From Bacteroidota bacterium (GTDB taxonomy: Bacteria > Bacteroidota > Bacteroidia > Chitinophagales > Chitinophagaceae), in contig JAEZAM010000140.1 of NCBI GenBank assembly GCA_023430465.1, forward strand, positions 1 to 39,978: a stretch of DNA of 39,978 nt, given 5' to 3'. The notes under the pieces are model-generated. The model did not search any database. It was not told the DNA's origin and saw only the letters and a program-made list of their open reading frames with translations. The position numbers and the translations under genes were made by a program. Below are positions 7,112 through 18,093 of the stretch, piece after piece; the stretch's first letter is position 1; each line of letters starts with the position of its first letter.

Positions 7112-9190
7112 ATGTCGCAGGAACCATCCTATAATAAAAAGGAAAAACTCAACAGGCCACGCATTACCCGACCGGGTGAAGACCCGAATCAGCCTCCGCG
7201 CAAAGGTCCCAAATTCAGCATCTACTGGATCTATGCACTGATCATTGCGGTATTGATCGGTTTCCAGCTATTTCCCCCTTTCAACGGAAGTGTGAAGGAG
7301 ATCGACCAGGATATGTTCATCGAAATGATGCGCAAGGGAGATGTCAAAGATTATACTGTTGTCAGCAACCGCAACAAGGTGAATGTTACATTGAATCCCA
7401 ACAGCAAAGCTGCTTACGAGGGGCCGCTCAATGTAAAATTTGGCAACAAGGATAAAGACCATCTTTTCTTCTCTATCGTATCCGGTGACTCCTTCAAGGA
7501 TGACATGCGGAAATTCTACGAAGACAATCCCAATATCAAAGACGTTGGTAAGGTGCGCACCGAAAGCGACTGGCTGAGTAAATCTGTTTCTTTCCTCATA
7601 CCCGTATTGCTGTTCGTTGGTCTCTGGATTCTGCTGATGCGTAAAATGGGTGGTGGCGCCGGTGGCGGTGCCGGACCCGGAGGTATTTTCAACATCGGTA
7701 AGTCAAAGGCAACTCTTTTCGATAAAGGCACCAAGGTCAATATCACGTTTGCCGATGTTGCCGGCCTCGATGAGGCTAAAGTGGAAGTAATGGAAATTGT
7801 GGACTTCCTGAAAAGTCCGAAAAAATACACCGCACTTGGCGGTAAGATCCCCAAGGGTGCGCTGCTGGTAGGTCCTCCCGGAACCGGTAAGACCCTGCTG
7901 GCGAAAGCCATGGCAGGTGAGGCCCAGGTGCCGTTCTTCAGCCTTAGCGGATCTGATTTCGTGGAAATGTTCGTAGGCGTGGGTGCAAGCCGTGTGCGTG
8001 ATCTTTTCAAACAGGCACGTGAAAAAGCTCCGTGTATCATCTTTATCGATGAGATCGATGCCATTGGCCGTGCAAGAGGAAAGAATGTGATGATGAGCAA
8101 TGACGAGCGTGAAAGCACCCTCAACCAACTGCTCGTGGAAATGGATGGTTTTGGTACGGATACAGGCATCATTGTCCTTGCCGCTACCAACCGTCCTGAT
8201 GTACTTGATACGGCCCTGCTCCGTCCTGGTCGTTTCGACCGCCAGATCACTATCGACAAACCCGATGTAAAAGGCCGTGAAGCTATTTTCAAAGTTCACC
8301 TGAAGCCGATCAAAGTTTCTGAAACACTCGATATACACAAGCTTGCAGAACAAACACCTGGTTTTGCCGGTGCTGATATTGCCAATGTATGTAATGAAGC
8401 CGCCCTGATCGCCGCGCGTAAGGGAAAAGAAGCGGTGGATATGGCCGATTTCCAGGATGCCGTTGACCGCGTGATCGGTGGTCTGGAAAAGAAAAACAAG
8501 ATCATCTCCCCCGATGAAAAGCGGATCATCGCTTACCATGAAGCCGGACATGCGATCTGTGGCTGGTTCCTCGAGCATGCCTACCCGCTTCTGAAGGTTA
8601 CCATCGTACCAAGAGGTACAGCCGCACTGGGGTATGCTCAATACACGCCAAAGGAACAATACCTCTACAATACCGATCAACTGAAAGATCAGATCTGTAT
8701 GACCCTTGGTGGCCGCGCCAGTGAAGATATTTTCTTTGGAAAAATATCAACCGGTGCGCAGAATGACCTCCAGCAGATTACGCGTATCGCCTATGCGATG
8801 GTGACGGTATATGGGATGAATGATAAAGTCGGTAACATCAGTTACTATGATCCTCAATCGGAAAACACCTTCACCAAGCCTTACTCAGAAGCTACATCAC
8901 GCATCATTGATGAGGAGGTGCGTATCCTGCTGGATGATGCTTACCAGCGTACAAAAGCCCTGCTGAGCGAAAGAAAAATGGAAGTGGAAAAACTCGCCGA
9001 GGCTCTTCTTGAAAAAGAAGTGCTGTTCCAAAGTGATGTGGAAGCCCTGATCGGGAAAAGGCCTTTTGAGGAAAAGAAGCCGCTGACCGAGGATACTACA
9101 CCGGAACTTAATCACCCGGATACAGGTGAGATCTCCGCCGGTGTGCCACCTTATGACAGCGATGTAACCAACAAGGCATTACCTTCATAA
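7112..9190 (+). CDS. ftsH: ATP-dependent zinc metalloprotease FtsH
   Basis: The 692-residue protein is a membrane-anchored AAA+ protease that degrades misfolded membrane proteins and regulatory substrates. The order of parts is a basic N-terminus, a first transmembrane helix (about 38-53), a periplasmic domain, a second helix (about 152-174) followed by a Gly-rich linker, then the AAA module. Walker A is GPPGTGKT (254-261), Walker B is IIFIDEID, and an SRH Arg-finger segment ends in RPGRFDR. The zinc site HEAGH is at 476-480, with the third acidic ligand in the GAQNDLQQIT segment. The C-terminal tail is acidic and Pro-rich. Length and motifs are complete. Confidence 0.98.
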   Translation: MSQEPSYNKKEKLNRPRITRPGEDPNQPPRKGPKFSIYWIYALIIAVLIGFQLFPPFNGSVKEIDQDMFIEMMRKGDVKDYTVVSNRNKVNVTLNPNSKAAYEGPLNVKFGNKDKDHLFFSIVSGDSFKDDMRKFYEDNPNIKDVGKVRTESDWLSKSVSFLIPVLLFVGLWILLMRKMGGGAGGGAGPGGIFNIGKSKATLFDKGTKVNITFADVAGLDEAKVEVMEIVDFLKSPKKYTALGGKIPKGALLVGPPGTGKTLLAKAMAGEAQVPFFSLSGSDFVEMFVGVGASRVRDLFKQAREKAPCIIFIDEIDAIGRARGKNVMMSNDERESTLNQLLVEMDGFGTDTGIIVLAATNRPDVLDTALLRPGRFDRQITIDKPDVKGREAIFKVHLKPIKVSETLDIHKLAEQTPGFAGADIANVCNEAALIAARKGKEAVDMADFQDAVDRVIGGLEKKNKIISPDEKRIIAYHEAGHAICGWFLEHAYPLLKVTIVPRGTAALGYAQYTPKEQYLYNTDQLKDQICMTLGGRASEDIFFGKISTGAQNDLQQITRIAYAMVTVYGMNDKVGNISYYDPQSENTFTKPYSEATSRIIDEEVRILLDDAYQRTKALLSERKMEVEKLAEALLEKEVLFQSDVEALIGKRPFEEKKPLTEDTTPELNHPDTGEISAGVPPYDSDVTNKALPS

Positions 9191-9214
9191 AATTCCAGGC
9201 AGAAATACTGAACA

Positions 9215-9850
9215 ATGAGCATTTCTCCCGCAAAAGAAAACATACTGAAAAGAATAAGGAAGGCGTTGAGTCAATCAACGCCTCTTCCTTTTCCCAAAAG
9301 TGAAGGCGTAGAGACCGTGTTTCATCGTTCGGCACAGGAGCCTGAGATAGAATTTGCGGAGCAGTTCACAAAATTGCAGGGGCGTTTCATCTATTGCATC
9401 AACCAGCAGGAACTGGCTTTCCAGCTTGGCAGTCTCATCCGGAAGATGGACTGGCAAAAGGTTTATTGCATCGAGGACCGCCTACTGCAACAAATCGGTC
9501 CGCAGCTTGACGGGCGACTGGTGCAGGATGACCTCCCCGGTTGTGACGTGTCTGTAACGGGCTGCGAATTCCTGGTTGCACGAACAGGATCTATCGTCAT
9601 GAGTGCTGCGCAACAGTCAGGCCGTAACACCAGTGTTTATGCGCCCATTCATATCTGCATCGCATTTTCAAACCAGCTTGTTTATGATGTAAAAGATGCG
9701 CTGGTGAATATACGGGAGCGCTACGGCGAGCAGTTACCTTCCCTGATAACTTTTGCCACAGGCCCCAGCCGCACCGCTGATATCGAGAAAACATTGGTTG
9801 TGGGCGTCCACGGGCCAAAGGAAGTTTATGTTTTCCTTGTTGAATCCTGA
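9215..9850 (+). CDS. LUD-domain protein, LutC/YkgG-like
   Basis: The 211-residue protein has an N-terminal helical segment (AKENILKRIRKAL) and a LUD domain marked by VSVTGCEFLVARTGSIVM, a VYAPIHICIAF strand and ITFATGPSRTADIEKTLVVGVHGP. In other bacteria LutC acts with LutA and LutB in lactate oxidation, but no lutA or lutB is in this window. It starts 24 bases after ftsH and is probably in the same transcript. The family assignment is firm; the biochemical role here is not known and may be unrelated to lactate. Confidence 0.8.
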   Translation: MSISPAKENILKRIRKALSQSTPLPFPKSEGVETVFHRSAQEPEIEFAEQFTKLQGRFIYCINQQELAFQLGSLIRKMDWQKVYCIEDRLLQQIGPQLDGRLVQDDLPGCDVSVTGCEFLVARTGSIVMSAAQQSGRNTSVYAPIHICIAFSNQLVYDVKDALVNIRERYGEQLPSLITFATGPSRTADIEKTLVVGVHGPKEVYVFLVES

Positions 9851-9883
9851 ATGAATATGCAGCGCGCATCGTAATTTCATGGC

Positions 9884-10315
9884 ATGACGAACGCAGCCAT
9901 CAAATCTCTCTTTGTCTATGGTTCACTGAGAAGCGGTTTCAAAAGCCCCGCCTACGAATACATAAGCCGGTATTTTACCCTGGCAGGTGTTGGAAAGGTA
10001 GAGGGTGCACTTTATGACATGGGTAACTACCCCGCTGGTGTACCCGGTGCAGGAAGTTTTATCATAGGTGAATTGTATACCGTAAATGAACCGGCTGAAC
10101 TATCCTGGGCGCTTGGCCAGTTGGATGACTATGAAGGGTTGAGCACGGAGGAAGGCGAACAGCAACTGTTCCGGAGAGAGGATGTCAATGTATTCATCGA
10201 CGGGCAGAAGGTCCCCGCCTGGATATACTGGTACAATGGCGCGGTAGAAGGTCGGCCACTGATCCCCTCCGGTGACCTGCTGGAGTACATCCGGTTGAAA
10301 TCATCTTCCCAATAA
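9884..10315 (+). CDS. Gamma-glutamylcyclotransferase-like (GGCT/YtfP fold) protein
   Basis: The 143-residue protein shows the small GGCT fold: VYGSLR at 11-16 forms the substrate loop, and LDDYEG at 80-85 puts the expected catalytic glutamate at Glu84. A late AWIYWYNG strand precedes a C-terminal helix. Members release 5-oxoproline from gamma-glutamyl amines or dipeptides, or remove gamma-glutamylamine crosslinks; the substrate cannot be told from sequence. It lies 33 bases after the LUD gene and 35 before lpxH, and is presumably co-transcribed. A TAATTTC box directly before the ATG resembles a degenerate -7 element. Confidence 0.8.
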   Translation: MTNAAIKSLFVYGSLRSGFKSPAYEYISRYFTLAGVGKVEGALYDMGNYPAGVPGAGSFIIGELYTVNEPAELSWALGQLDDYEGLSTEEGEQQLFRREDVNVFIDGQKVPAWIYWYNGAVEGRPLIPSGDLLEYIRLKSSSQ

Positions 10316-10350
10316 CCCTACAAGAACATGTTGACGCTAATTTCGCACTG

Positions 10351-11133
10351 ATGGACCTGAAAACGGGTAACATATACTTTCTCTCTGATTTCCACCTGGG
10401 CGCTCCCAATCTCGCGGCCAGCCTTGAACGTGAAAAGATCATTGTTTCTTTCCTTGAATCAATACGCCATGATGCCGCCGTCATCTTTATCGTTGGTGAT
10501 ATGTTTGACTTCTGGTATGAATACCGGCAGGTGGTGCCAAAGGGCTACGTGCGGCTGCTGGGCAAACTCGCCGAATTGTCGGATGCGGGCATACAGCTAC
10601 ATTTTTTTGTAGGCAATCATGATATGTGGATGCGGGATTATTTTCAGACCGAAATGAATATTCCCGTTTACTATGAACCACGGGAGTTCGAGTTTTCCGG
10701 TAAAAAATTCCTGGTGGGTCATGGTGATGGCCTGGGGCCCGGGGACCATGGATACAAGCGGTTGAAGAAGGTGTTTCGCAATCCTGTTTGCCAGTGGCTG
10801 TTCGGCATCCTGCCGCCAGTGGTGGGCATGGGAATAGCCAATTATATGAGCCGTCGTAGCCGAGCGCAGACGGGTGCTTCGGAAGAAACCTTTCTTGGTG
10901 AGGATAAGGAATGGCTGATCATTTACTGCAAAGAGCAGCTCGCCAAAAATAATTTTGATTTTTTTGTGTTTGGCCATAGACACCTGCCCATTGATTTTCG
11001 TCTACCAGGTGGTGCGCGGTACATCAACCTCGGTGATTGGATCCGGTATTACACCTATGCCGTATTTGATGGCCAGGCAATGGAGCTGAAATCATTCCGC
11101 GCACAGGGTCACAAAATAATTCGCAATCAATGA
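10351..11133 (+). CDS. lpxH: UDP-2,3-diacylglucosamine diphosphatase
   Basis: The 260-residue calcineurin-like metallophosphoesterase should hydrolyse UDP-2,3-diacylglucosamine to lipid X and UMP, the fourth step of lipid A synthesis, at the inner face of the inner membrane. The two-metal site is spread over DFHLG (Asp13, His15), GDMFDFW (Asp50), GNHD (88-91), GHGDG (His124) and a C-terminal GHRH. The helical insertion between GHGDG and GHRH, with a hydrophobic stretch near residues 150-165, fits an LpxH-type membrane-associated cap. The last bases overlap the next gene in an ATGA arrangement, so the two are translationally coupled. Confidence 0.85.
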   Translation: MDLKTGNIYFLSDFHLGAPNLAASLEREKIIVSFLESIRHDAAVIFIVGDMFDFWYEYRQVVPKGYVRLLGKLAELSDAGIQLHFFVGNHDMWMRDYFQTEMNIPVYYEPREFEFSGKKFLVGHGDGLGPGDHGYKRLKKVFRNPVCQWLFGILPPVVGMGIANYMSRRSRAQTGASEETFLGEDKEWLIIYCKEQLAKNNFDFFVFGHRHLPIDFRLPGGARYINLGDWIRYYTYAVFDGQAMELKSFRAQGHKIIRNQ

Positions 11134-11942
11134 TCTTACGTATCCTGATATTCCTGCTTGCCTGCACTTCAACAGGAACCCTGTCGGCCCAGCAGGATAC
11201 TTCATTCCGGTTTCTACGGGCCATCCAGGGGGATATTGTATCCTTTACGGTAGACAACCTGGATAACGTTTACCTGCTGAGCAGCACCAACCAGGTTAAA
11301 AAGCTGAATGCAAATGGTGATTCCGTGGCGGTATTCAATGATGTGAAAAAATACGGCCAGGCTACACTCATCGATGTTTCAAATCCGCTGAAGATTTTGC
11401 TCTATTACCGCGATTTTGCGACGATTGTCGTACTCGATCGGTTTTTCAATGTGAGGAATACGATCGATCTGCGGCGGCAGAATATACTGCAGGTAAAAGC
11501 GATCGGCCAGTCTTATGACAACCGCATCTGGGTATATGATGAAGTGGAAAATAAACTGAAGAAGATCGAAGAAGATGGTAAACTGATCTTTGAAACACCG
11601 GATTTCCGGCAGCTTTTCGGTGAGGCACCTGTACCGCAGAAACTGTATGACCAGGACCAATATGTTTATCTCTACGATTCCCTCCAGGCCGTATTTGTAT
11701 TTGACTACTATGGCGCATTGAAAAACAAGATTCTCGTCACCCGCTGGCAGAACTTCAAGGTGGCAGGTAAATATATTTTTGGGTCAATGAAAGATAAATT
11801 GTTCCGGTACGATATCCGCACCTACCGGGTGGATGAATGGAAACTGCCGGACGAATTATACCGCAGCAATGCCTTCAATTTTTCCTCCACCAGATTATAT
11901 GCACTGAAAAAGGATGTACTCGAAATTTACTCGTTGAGATAG
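11130..11942 (+). CDS. Secreted protein of unknown function, propeller-like
   Basis: The 270-residue protein has a signal peptide (residues 1-20, ending LSAQ). The mature part is a series of short beta segments of the form VDNLDNVYLLSSTNQVKKLNANGD, YDNRIWVYDEVENKLKKIEEDGK and DQYVYLYDSLQAVFVFDYYGALK. These resemble blades of an NHL or YncE-type beta-propeller, probably six or fewer. No catalytic motif is recognised. Its ATG overlaps the lpxH stop by four bases, so it is likely made with lpxH; a link to the outer membrane or lipopolysaccharide is inference from this position. Confidence 0.65.
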   Translation: MILRILIFLLACTSTGTLSAQQDTSFRFLRAIQGDIVSFTVDNLDNVYLLSSTNQVKKLNANGDSVAVFNDVKKYGQATLIDVSNPLKILLYYRDFATIVVLDRFFNVRNTIDLRRQNILQVKAIGQSYDNRIWVYDEVENKLKKIEEDGKLIFETPDFRQLFGEAPVPQKLYDQDQYVYLYDSLQAVFVFDYYGALKNKILVTRWQNFKVAGKYIFGSMKDKLFRYDIRTYRVDEWKLPDELYRSNAFNFSSTRLYALKKDVLEIYSLR

Positions 11943-11962
11943 ATTCCCTCCGCAGGATTCAA

Positions 11963-11970
11963 TAATTTTG
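11963..11970 (+). promoter_or_regulatory. Candidate -7 box of the mscS gene
   Basis: TAATTTTG is an exact TAnnTTTG match ending 17 bases before the MscS start codon. There is no TTG at the usual -33 distance, so strength is uncertain. Confidence 0.4.
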
Positions 11971-11987
11971 CGCACAACCCGATAGGC

Positions 11988-13082
11988 ATGAATGAATTTC
12001 TTGACCAGGTTTGGCTCGATAATACTCTGAGGAGTTACCTGGTGGTGATTGGCGTGATTCTCTTTATCATCCTGGTAAAGCGGTACGTGGCGCAAACCAT
12101 TGCCACAATCCTGTTCCAGTTTGTCAAACGTGTATGGAAAGACGTAGATAAGAAATCATTCACCAGCCTTGTAACACGCCCGCTGGCGGTCTTTCTTGTC
12201 ACGCTTGTTGCCATCGCAACGTTGCACAAATTGAAATTTCCGGCGGTACTGGATGTGGACGTTTACCGGGTCACACTCAAAACCCTGCTGCATAGCCTCG
12301 CATCGCTCATCCTCGTGCTGGCATTCATCCGGCTCCTGCTTCGCATGATCGATTTCATAGCGATCATTCTCCATATACGGGCCGACAGAACACATGATAC
12401 TACCGACAACCAACTGGTGGTTTTCTTCAAGGATTTTTTCAAGGTCATCATTGGTGTTATCGGGCTGCTGATGATACTTAAATTCTCGTTCGGGCTTGAT
12501 ATCGGGAATCTCCTCACCGGCCTCAGCATCGTGGGTGCAGCCATCGCGCTTGCCCTCCGGGAAAGCCTGGAGAACCTCATCGCTTCCTTCATTATTTTCT
12601 TTGATAAACCTTTCAGCACGGGTGATGTAGTGAAGGTGCATAATTTCACCGGCACGGTGGAGAAGATCGGATTACGAAGTACGCGGATACGTACTGATCA
12701 GAAAACATTCATCACAGTTCCGAACAAGCAAATGGTGGACAGCATTCTTGACAACCTTTCCCAGCGTACCCAACGCAAAGGAGAGCTGAGGCTGGAGCTC
12801 GGGCCAACTACACCTTCGGGCACTGTGAGGGAATTCATAATGGAAGTGAAAGCAATCCTCAACCGCCCGGAGATCGAAGGTTCCGGCGTGATTCTAAATG
12901 ACATCACCTCTTCAGCGCTTACGGTCAACGTTGATTATTTTACCGGTCCTGTTACCCAGCAGGAGTTCAATGATGTGAAGGAAGACATCAATTTCCGCGT
13001 GCTGCAGCTCCTGGAAACTCTTCAAATCGAGGTGGCAGGCGCGGCAACAGATGTCAAGATCATTTCGTCCCCTGCAGGATAA
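11988..13082 (+). CDS. MscS-family mechanosensitive ion channel
   Basis: The 364-residue membrane protein has hydrophobic helices at about 13-37, 63-80, 95-120 and 150-170. The pore helix follows (GLSIVGAAIALALRESLENL, about 178-197) with small residues every few positions, as in MscS TM3. The cytoplasmic beta domain comes next (FSTGDVVKVHNFTGTVEKIGLRSTRIRT), then an alpha/beta tail. It should open under membrane tension and release solutes during osmotic downshock. It has one more N-terminal helix than E. coli MscS. The last 23 bases overlap the convergent thioredoxin gene. Confidence 0.88.
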   Translation: MNEFLDQVWLDNTLRSYLVVIGVILFIILVKRYVAQTIATILFQFVKRVWKDVDKKSFTSLVTRPLAVFLVTLVAIATLHKLKFPAVLDVDVYRVTLKTLLHSLASLILVLAFIRLLLRMIDFIAIILHIRADRTHDTTDNQLVVFFKDFFKVIIGVIGLLMILKFSFGLDIGNLLTGLSIVGAAIALALRESLENLIASFIIFFDKPFSTGDVVKVHNFTGTVEKIGLRSTRIRTDQKTFITVPNKQMVDSILDNLSQRTQRKGELRLELGPTTPSGTVREFIMEVKAILNRPEIEGSGVILNDITSSALTVNVDYFTGPVTQQEFNDVKEDINFRVLQLLETLQIEVAGAATDVKIISSPAG

Positions 13083-13569
13083 GGGAGAGGTCCTTATCAT
13101 AAAGTCCGCTGCTGCCGTATTCCACAACACGACCAAGCTCACGACCATTCTTCAATACGATGATTGTCGGTACATTTTTGACAGAGAAGGTTTCCGTCAG
13201 GTTTCCCGGTGCTTTCTTATTTCGGTCGGTGCCGATCATGGAAACATTGGTTGCGGGATAACCGGCTGCCTGCAGAAGGGAGAAGAAGCGCGGAATGACA
13301 AAATGTGAATCTTCGCACCAGGTGCCCATGAAAACCATGAAGCGAATGGAATCAGCCTGGGCTTTTATGCCTGCCACTGCCGCAGCATTGGGTGTATAGG
13401 ATGATTTATTGGCCGCCCACCACTTCATTGCAGTGTCTGACTCAATCAATTCGCCCGAGATGATCCCTTTATAATATTTTCCCTGGTTATCCGTAACTAC
13501 TTCATAAGACTGTGCGAAACCGGCCTGGAACAGGGCCACGCAAAAAAGAAGAAAAGCGATTCTTTTCAT
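13060..13569 (-). CDS. Secreted thioredoxin-like protein with a single active-site cysteine
   Basis: Starting at the ATG at 13569 gives 169 residues with a clean signal peptide (MKRIAFLLFCVALFQAGFAQ); an upstream extension to 13623 would bury it, so the shorter start is preferred. The thioredoxin fold shows FMVFMGTWCEDSHFVIPRFF and the cis-Pro strand VKNVPTIIVLKNGRELGRVVEY. The usual CxxC is WCEDSH here, so only the first cysteine is kept, which argues against a classical disulfide oxidoreductase. It may be a periplasmic thiol-binding or glutathionylation-type protein. It follows the MerR gene on the same strand by 50 bases. Confidence 0.8.
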   Translation of the reverse strand: MKRIAFLLFCVALFQAGFAQSYEVVTDNQGKYYKGIISGELIESDTAMKWWAANKSSYTPNAAAVAGIKAQADSIRFMVFMGTWCEDSHFVIPRFFSLLQAAGYPATNVSMIGTDRNKKAPGNLTETFSVKNVPTIIVLKNGRELGRVVEYGSSGLYDKDLSLILQGTK

Positions 13570-13619
13570 ATAATAAATGATGTAAAACTGGTCTGACGAA
13601 CCAAAGTTCACAAAGGTTG

Positions 13620-14213
13620 TCACAGGTATGCTTTTAATTCAAGCAAAAATCCTTTGATCTTTTCCAGCGACTGGATCATGGCAAACTTTTCATCCACTTT
13701 TTTATTGTTGCGAAGAAAATCCTTTGCGCCTTCTATGGTAAATTTCCTGCGGCGGAGCAGGTCATAGATCAATACCAGGTTCTTGACGTCCACGGGCCGG
13801 AAGAAACGATCGCCCTTGCGGTTCTTCCTCGGTTTGAGAATATCAAACTCGGTTTCCCAGTAGCGTATCAGCGACTGATTCTCGCGGAACATCTGTGCTA
13901 CTTCCCCAATGGAATAGTATTGCTTTTGAAACAGGACCTCATCATCGGGCACCTCCACCAGGTCCACACGGGCACTGATATCTTTTAGTGACCGGCGACC
14001 GCGGCTGTTGAGTATCGCAGGTGCCTGCAATGGTTCCTGCTGCTCCTCCACCATGGCAACGGCAGGCGCAGGTACAAGGTCGATGTCCCTGATCACTTCC
14101 GGTTCCGGTGTTGGGGCGGGAACGGGTTCTGGCACCGGAAGGGCAGCAGGCTTTACTTCCGGTTCAGGAACAGCATCAAAATCAAAGGTTATTTGTGTCA
14201 GGGATTTACTCAT
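13620..14213 (-). CDS. MerR-family regulator with a Pro-rich N-terminal extension
   Basis: The 197-residue protein begins MSKSLTQITFDFD. It continues with a long stretch rich in Pro, Glu, Ala and Val (about residues 14-65) before the DNA-binding part. The winged helix-turn-helix is YYSIGEVAQMFRENQSLIRYWETEF (about 100-124), followed by KNRKGDRFFRPVDVKNL and a helix IYDLLRRRKFTIEGAKDFL. The C-terminal helix is short, with no cysteine-based metal site, so the ligand is unknown. MerR proteins of this kind are common in Bacteroidota. An ATG at 14225 would add four residues, but the MSKSL start sits 9 bases after an excellent promoter box. Confidence 0.85.
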   Translation of the reverse strand: MSKSLTQITFDFDAVPEPEVKPAALPVPEPVPAPTPEPEVIRDIDLVPAPAVAMVEEQQEPLQAPAILNSRGRRSLKDISARVDLVEVPDDEVLFQKQYYSIGEVAQMFRENQSLIRYWETEFDILKPRKNRKGDRFFRPVDVKNLVLIYDLLRRRKFTIEGAKDFLRNNKKVDEKFAMIQSLEKIKGFLLELKAYL

Positions 14214-14222
14214 GCCTTGCAA

Positions 14223-14255
14223 CAAAGATACAGCTCAGGCCTGCTCTGCGGCAAA
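14223..14255 (-). promoter_or_regulatory. Bacteroidota-type promoter of the MerR gene
   Basis: On the reverse strand a TTTG (14252-14255) and TATCTTTG (14223-14230) are separated by 21 bases, matching the -33 TTTG and -7 TAnnTTTG pair. The -7 box ends only 9 bases before the ATG at 14213, so the mRNA leader would be a few bases at most. Confidence 0.6.
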
Positions 14256-14283
14256 GCCCGTACCAACTGTGGACAATTACCCG

Positions 14284-15255
14284 TTAATCAAAACTTTGGT
14301 TGGAAGCAGCAGCCTGTTTTAACAATCGCTCGAACTGATCAGGTGTAAGATCATTGTAGAAGAAGTAGACGGGATCGATCTTGTTGTTGTTTTTACGTAC
14401 CTCGTAATGGCAGTGCGGACCGGTGGATTTGCCAGTACTGCCCACCCAGCCAATCACCTCACCGCGCTTAACGGCCTGGCCCTGTCGCGACTTCACCTTT
14501 ACCATGTGACCGTAAAGTGTTTCATAACCATAACCGTGACGAATGATCACGTGGTTGCCATACCCGTTACCAACATTGCCCGATACAGCAACTGTACCAT
14601 CGGCCGTGGCATAGATTGGTGTTCCCTGGGGTGCTGCAAAGTCGAGCCCGGCATGCATTTTAACGGTCTTGTAGACCGGGTCGATGCGATAACCGAAACC
14701 GGAGGCAATGCGGGAAAGATCTTTATTACTTACGGGTTGGATAGCGGGCGTATGTGCGAGCAGTTGCTCTTTGTTCTTTATGAGGCCGTCGATTTCATTA
14801 TAGGAGTTGGTCTGCACCTGTATGCGATTGGCCAGATTCCGCAGGCTCTGCATGATGGAGTTCAGCAGTTCATTGTTCGCCATACCTTCCACGGTTGCAA
14901 TCTCCTGCTCGATCTCGATCTCTTTAGCGCGGGCACTGTCAGGGATGGGATTGGCTTCAAAAATGGAGCGATAGACGTTGTTATCCCTTTTTTCCAGCTC
15001 TTTCATCTGCTGATCCAGTTCACTCAATGCTTCTTTGAGATCTGCATACCTGTCGGCGAGCTGTTCATTACGCGCACGAAGGATCCGCTCATTTGGCGAG
15101 CCGACAAATTGAAAGGCAAAATAGGAAATAAGAGCGGCGGTGACTATTGCCGCGGCGATGAAGCCGAAAACGCGGAGCAGCTTGACACGCAATGGAACCT
15201 CGAGTTTCTCATAGCGTAGTGTATTGGTATTATAGTAATATTTGATTTTTTTCAT
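14284..15255 (-). CDS. Membrane-anchored M23 (LytM-type) metallopeptidase
   Basis: With the ATG at 15255 the protein has 323 residues; a longer reading frame to 15462 encodes no recognisable N-terminus and is rejected. It starts MKKIKYYYNTNTLRYEKLEVP, then one transmembrane helix (about 30-50), then a helical, probably coiled-coil periplasmic segment (about 60-150). The C-terminal LytM domain has HAGLD and HCHYEVR as zinc ligands (His, Asp and His in the HxH), so it looks catalytically intact. It should cleave peptide crosslinks or act in envelope shaping and division. It is divergent from alaS and followed by the MerR gene. Confidence 0.9.
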   Translation of the reverse strand: MKKIKYYYNTNTLRYEKLEVPLRVKLLRVFGFIAAAIVTAALISYFAFQFVGSPNERILRARNEQLADRYADLKEALSELDQQMKELEKRDNNVYRSIFEANPIPDSARAKEIEIEQEIATVEGMANNELLNSIMQSLRNLANRIQVQTNSYNEIDGLIKNKEQLLAHTPAIQPVSNKDLSRIASGFGYRIDPVYKTVKMHAGLDFAAPQGTPIYATADGTVAVSGNVGNGYGNHVIIRHGYGYETLYGHMVKVKSRQGQAVKRGEVIGWVGSTGKSTGPHCHYEVRKNNNKIDPVYFFYNDLTPDQFERLLKQAAASNQSFD

Positions 15256-15471
15256 GACAAAGCTTCGTTTCGCCTTGTTTTCACCGGGTACAAATGCCGT
15301 CTGTTTCTTTACCTTTGCGCTCGGCCGCTGCGTTTGAACGAGGCGGCTTCCTGTTGAAACAGGGGTGCTGACAAATATAGCGCCTATATCAGCAAAAATC
15401 AACCCAATTATAGCGGGCTGCGGATGATGCGTAGAAACGCTTCTCCGGGACAGCAAAAACACGATTTGAAA

Positions 15472-18093
<2,622 letters not shown>

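Noticed and set aside
7703..8680. Reverse-strand open frame of about 325 codons inside ftsH
   Set aside because: It is antisense to the AAA and protease domains, and the product has no recognisable domain.
14407..15219. Plus-strand open frame of about 270 codons opposite the M23 gene
   Set aside because: The reverse strand encodes a complete LytM protein with intact zinc motifs; the plus frame is a shadow of it.
15256..15462. N-terminal extension of the M23 gene to an upstream start at 15462
   Set aside because: The extra 69 residues are not signal-like and run into the alaS promoter region; MKKIKYYYNTNT is the natural start.
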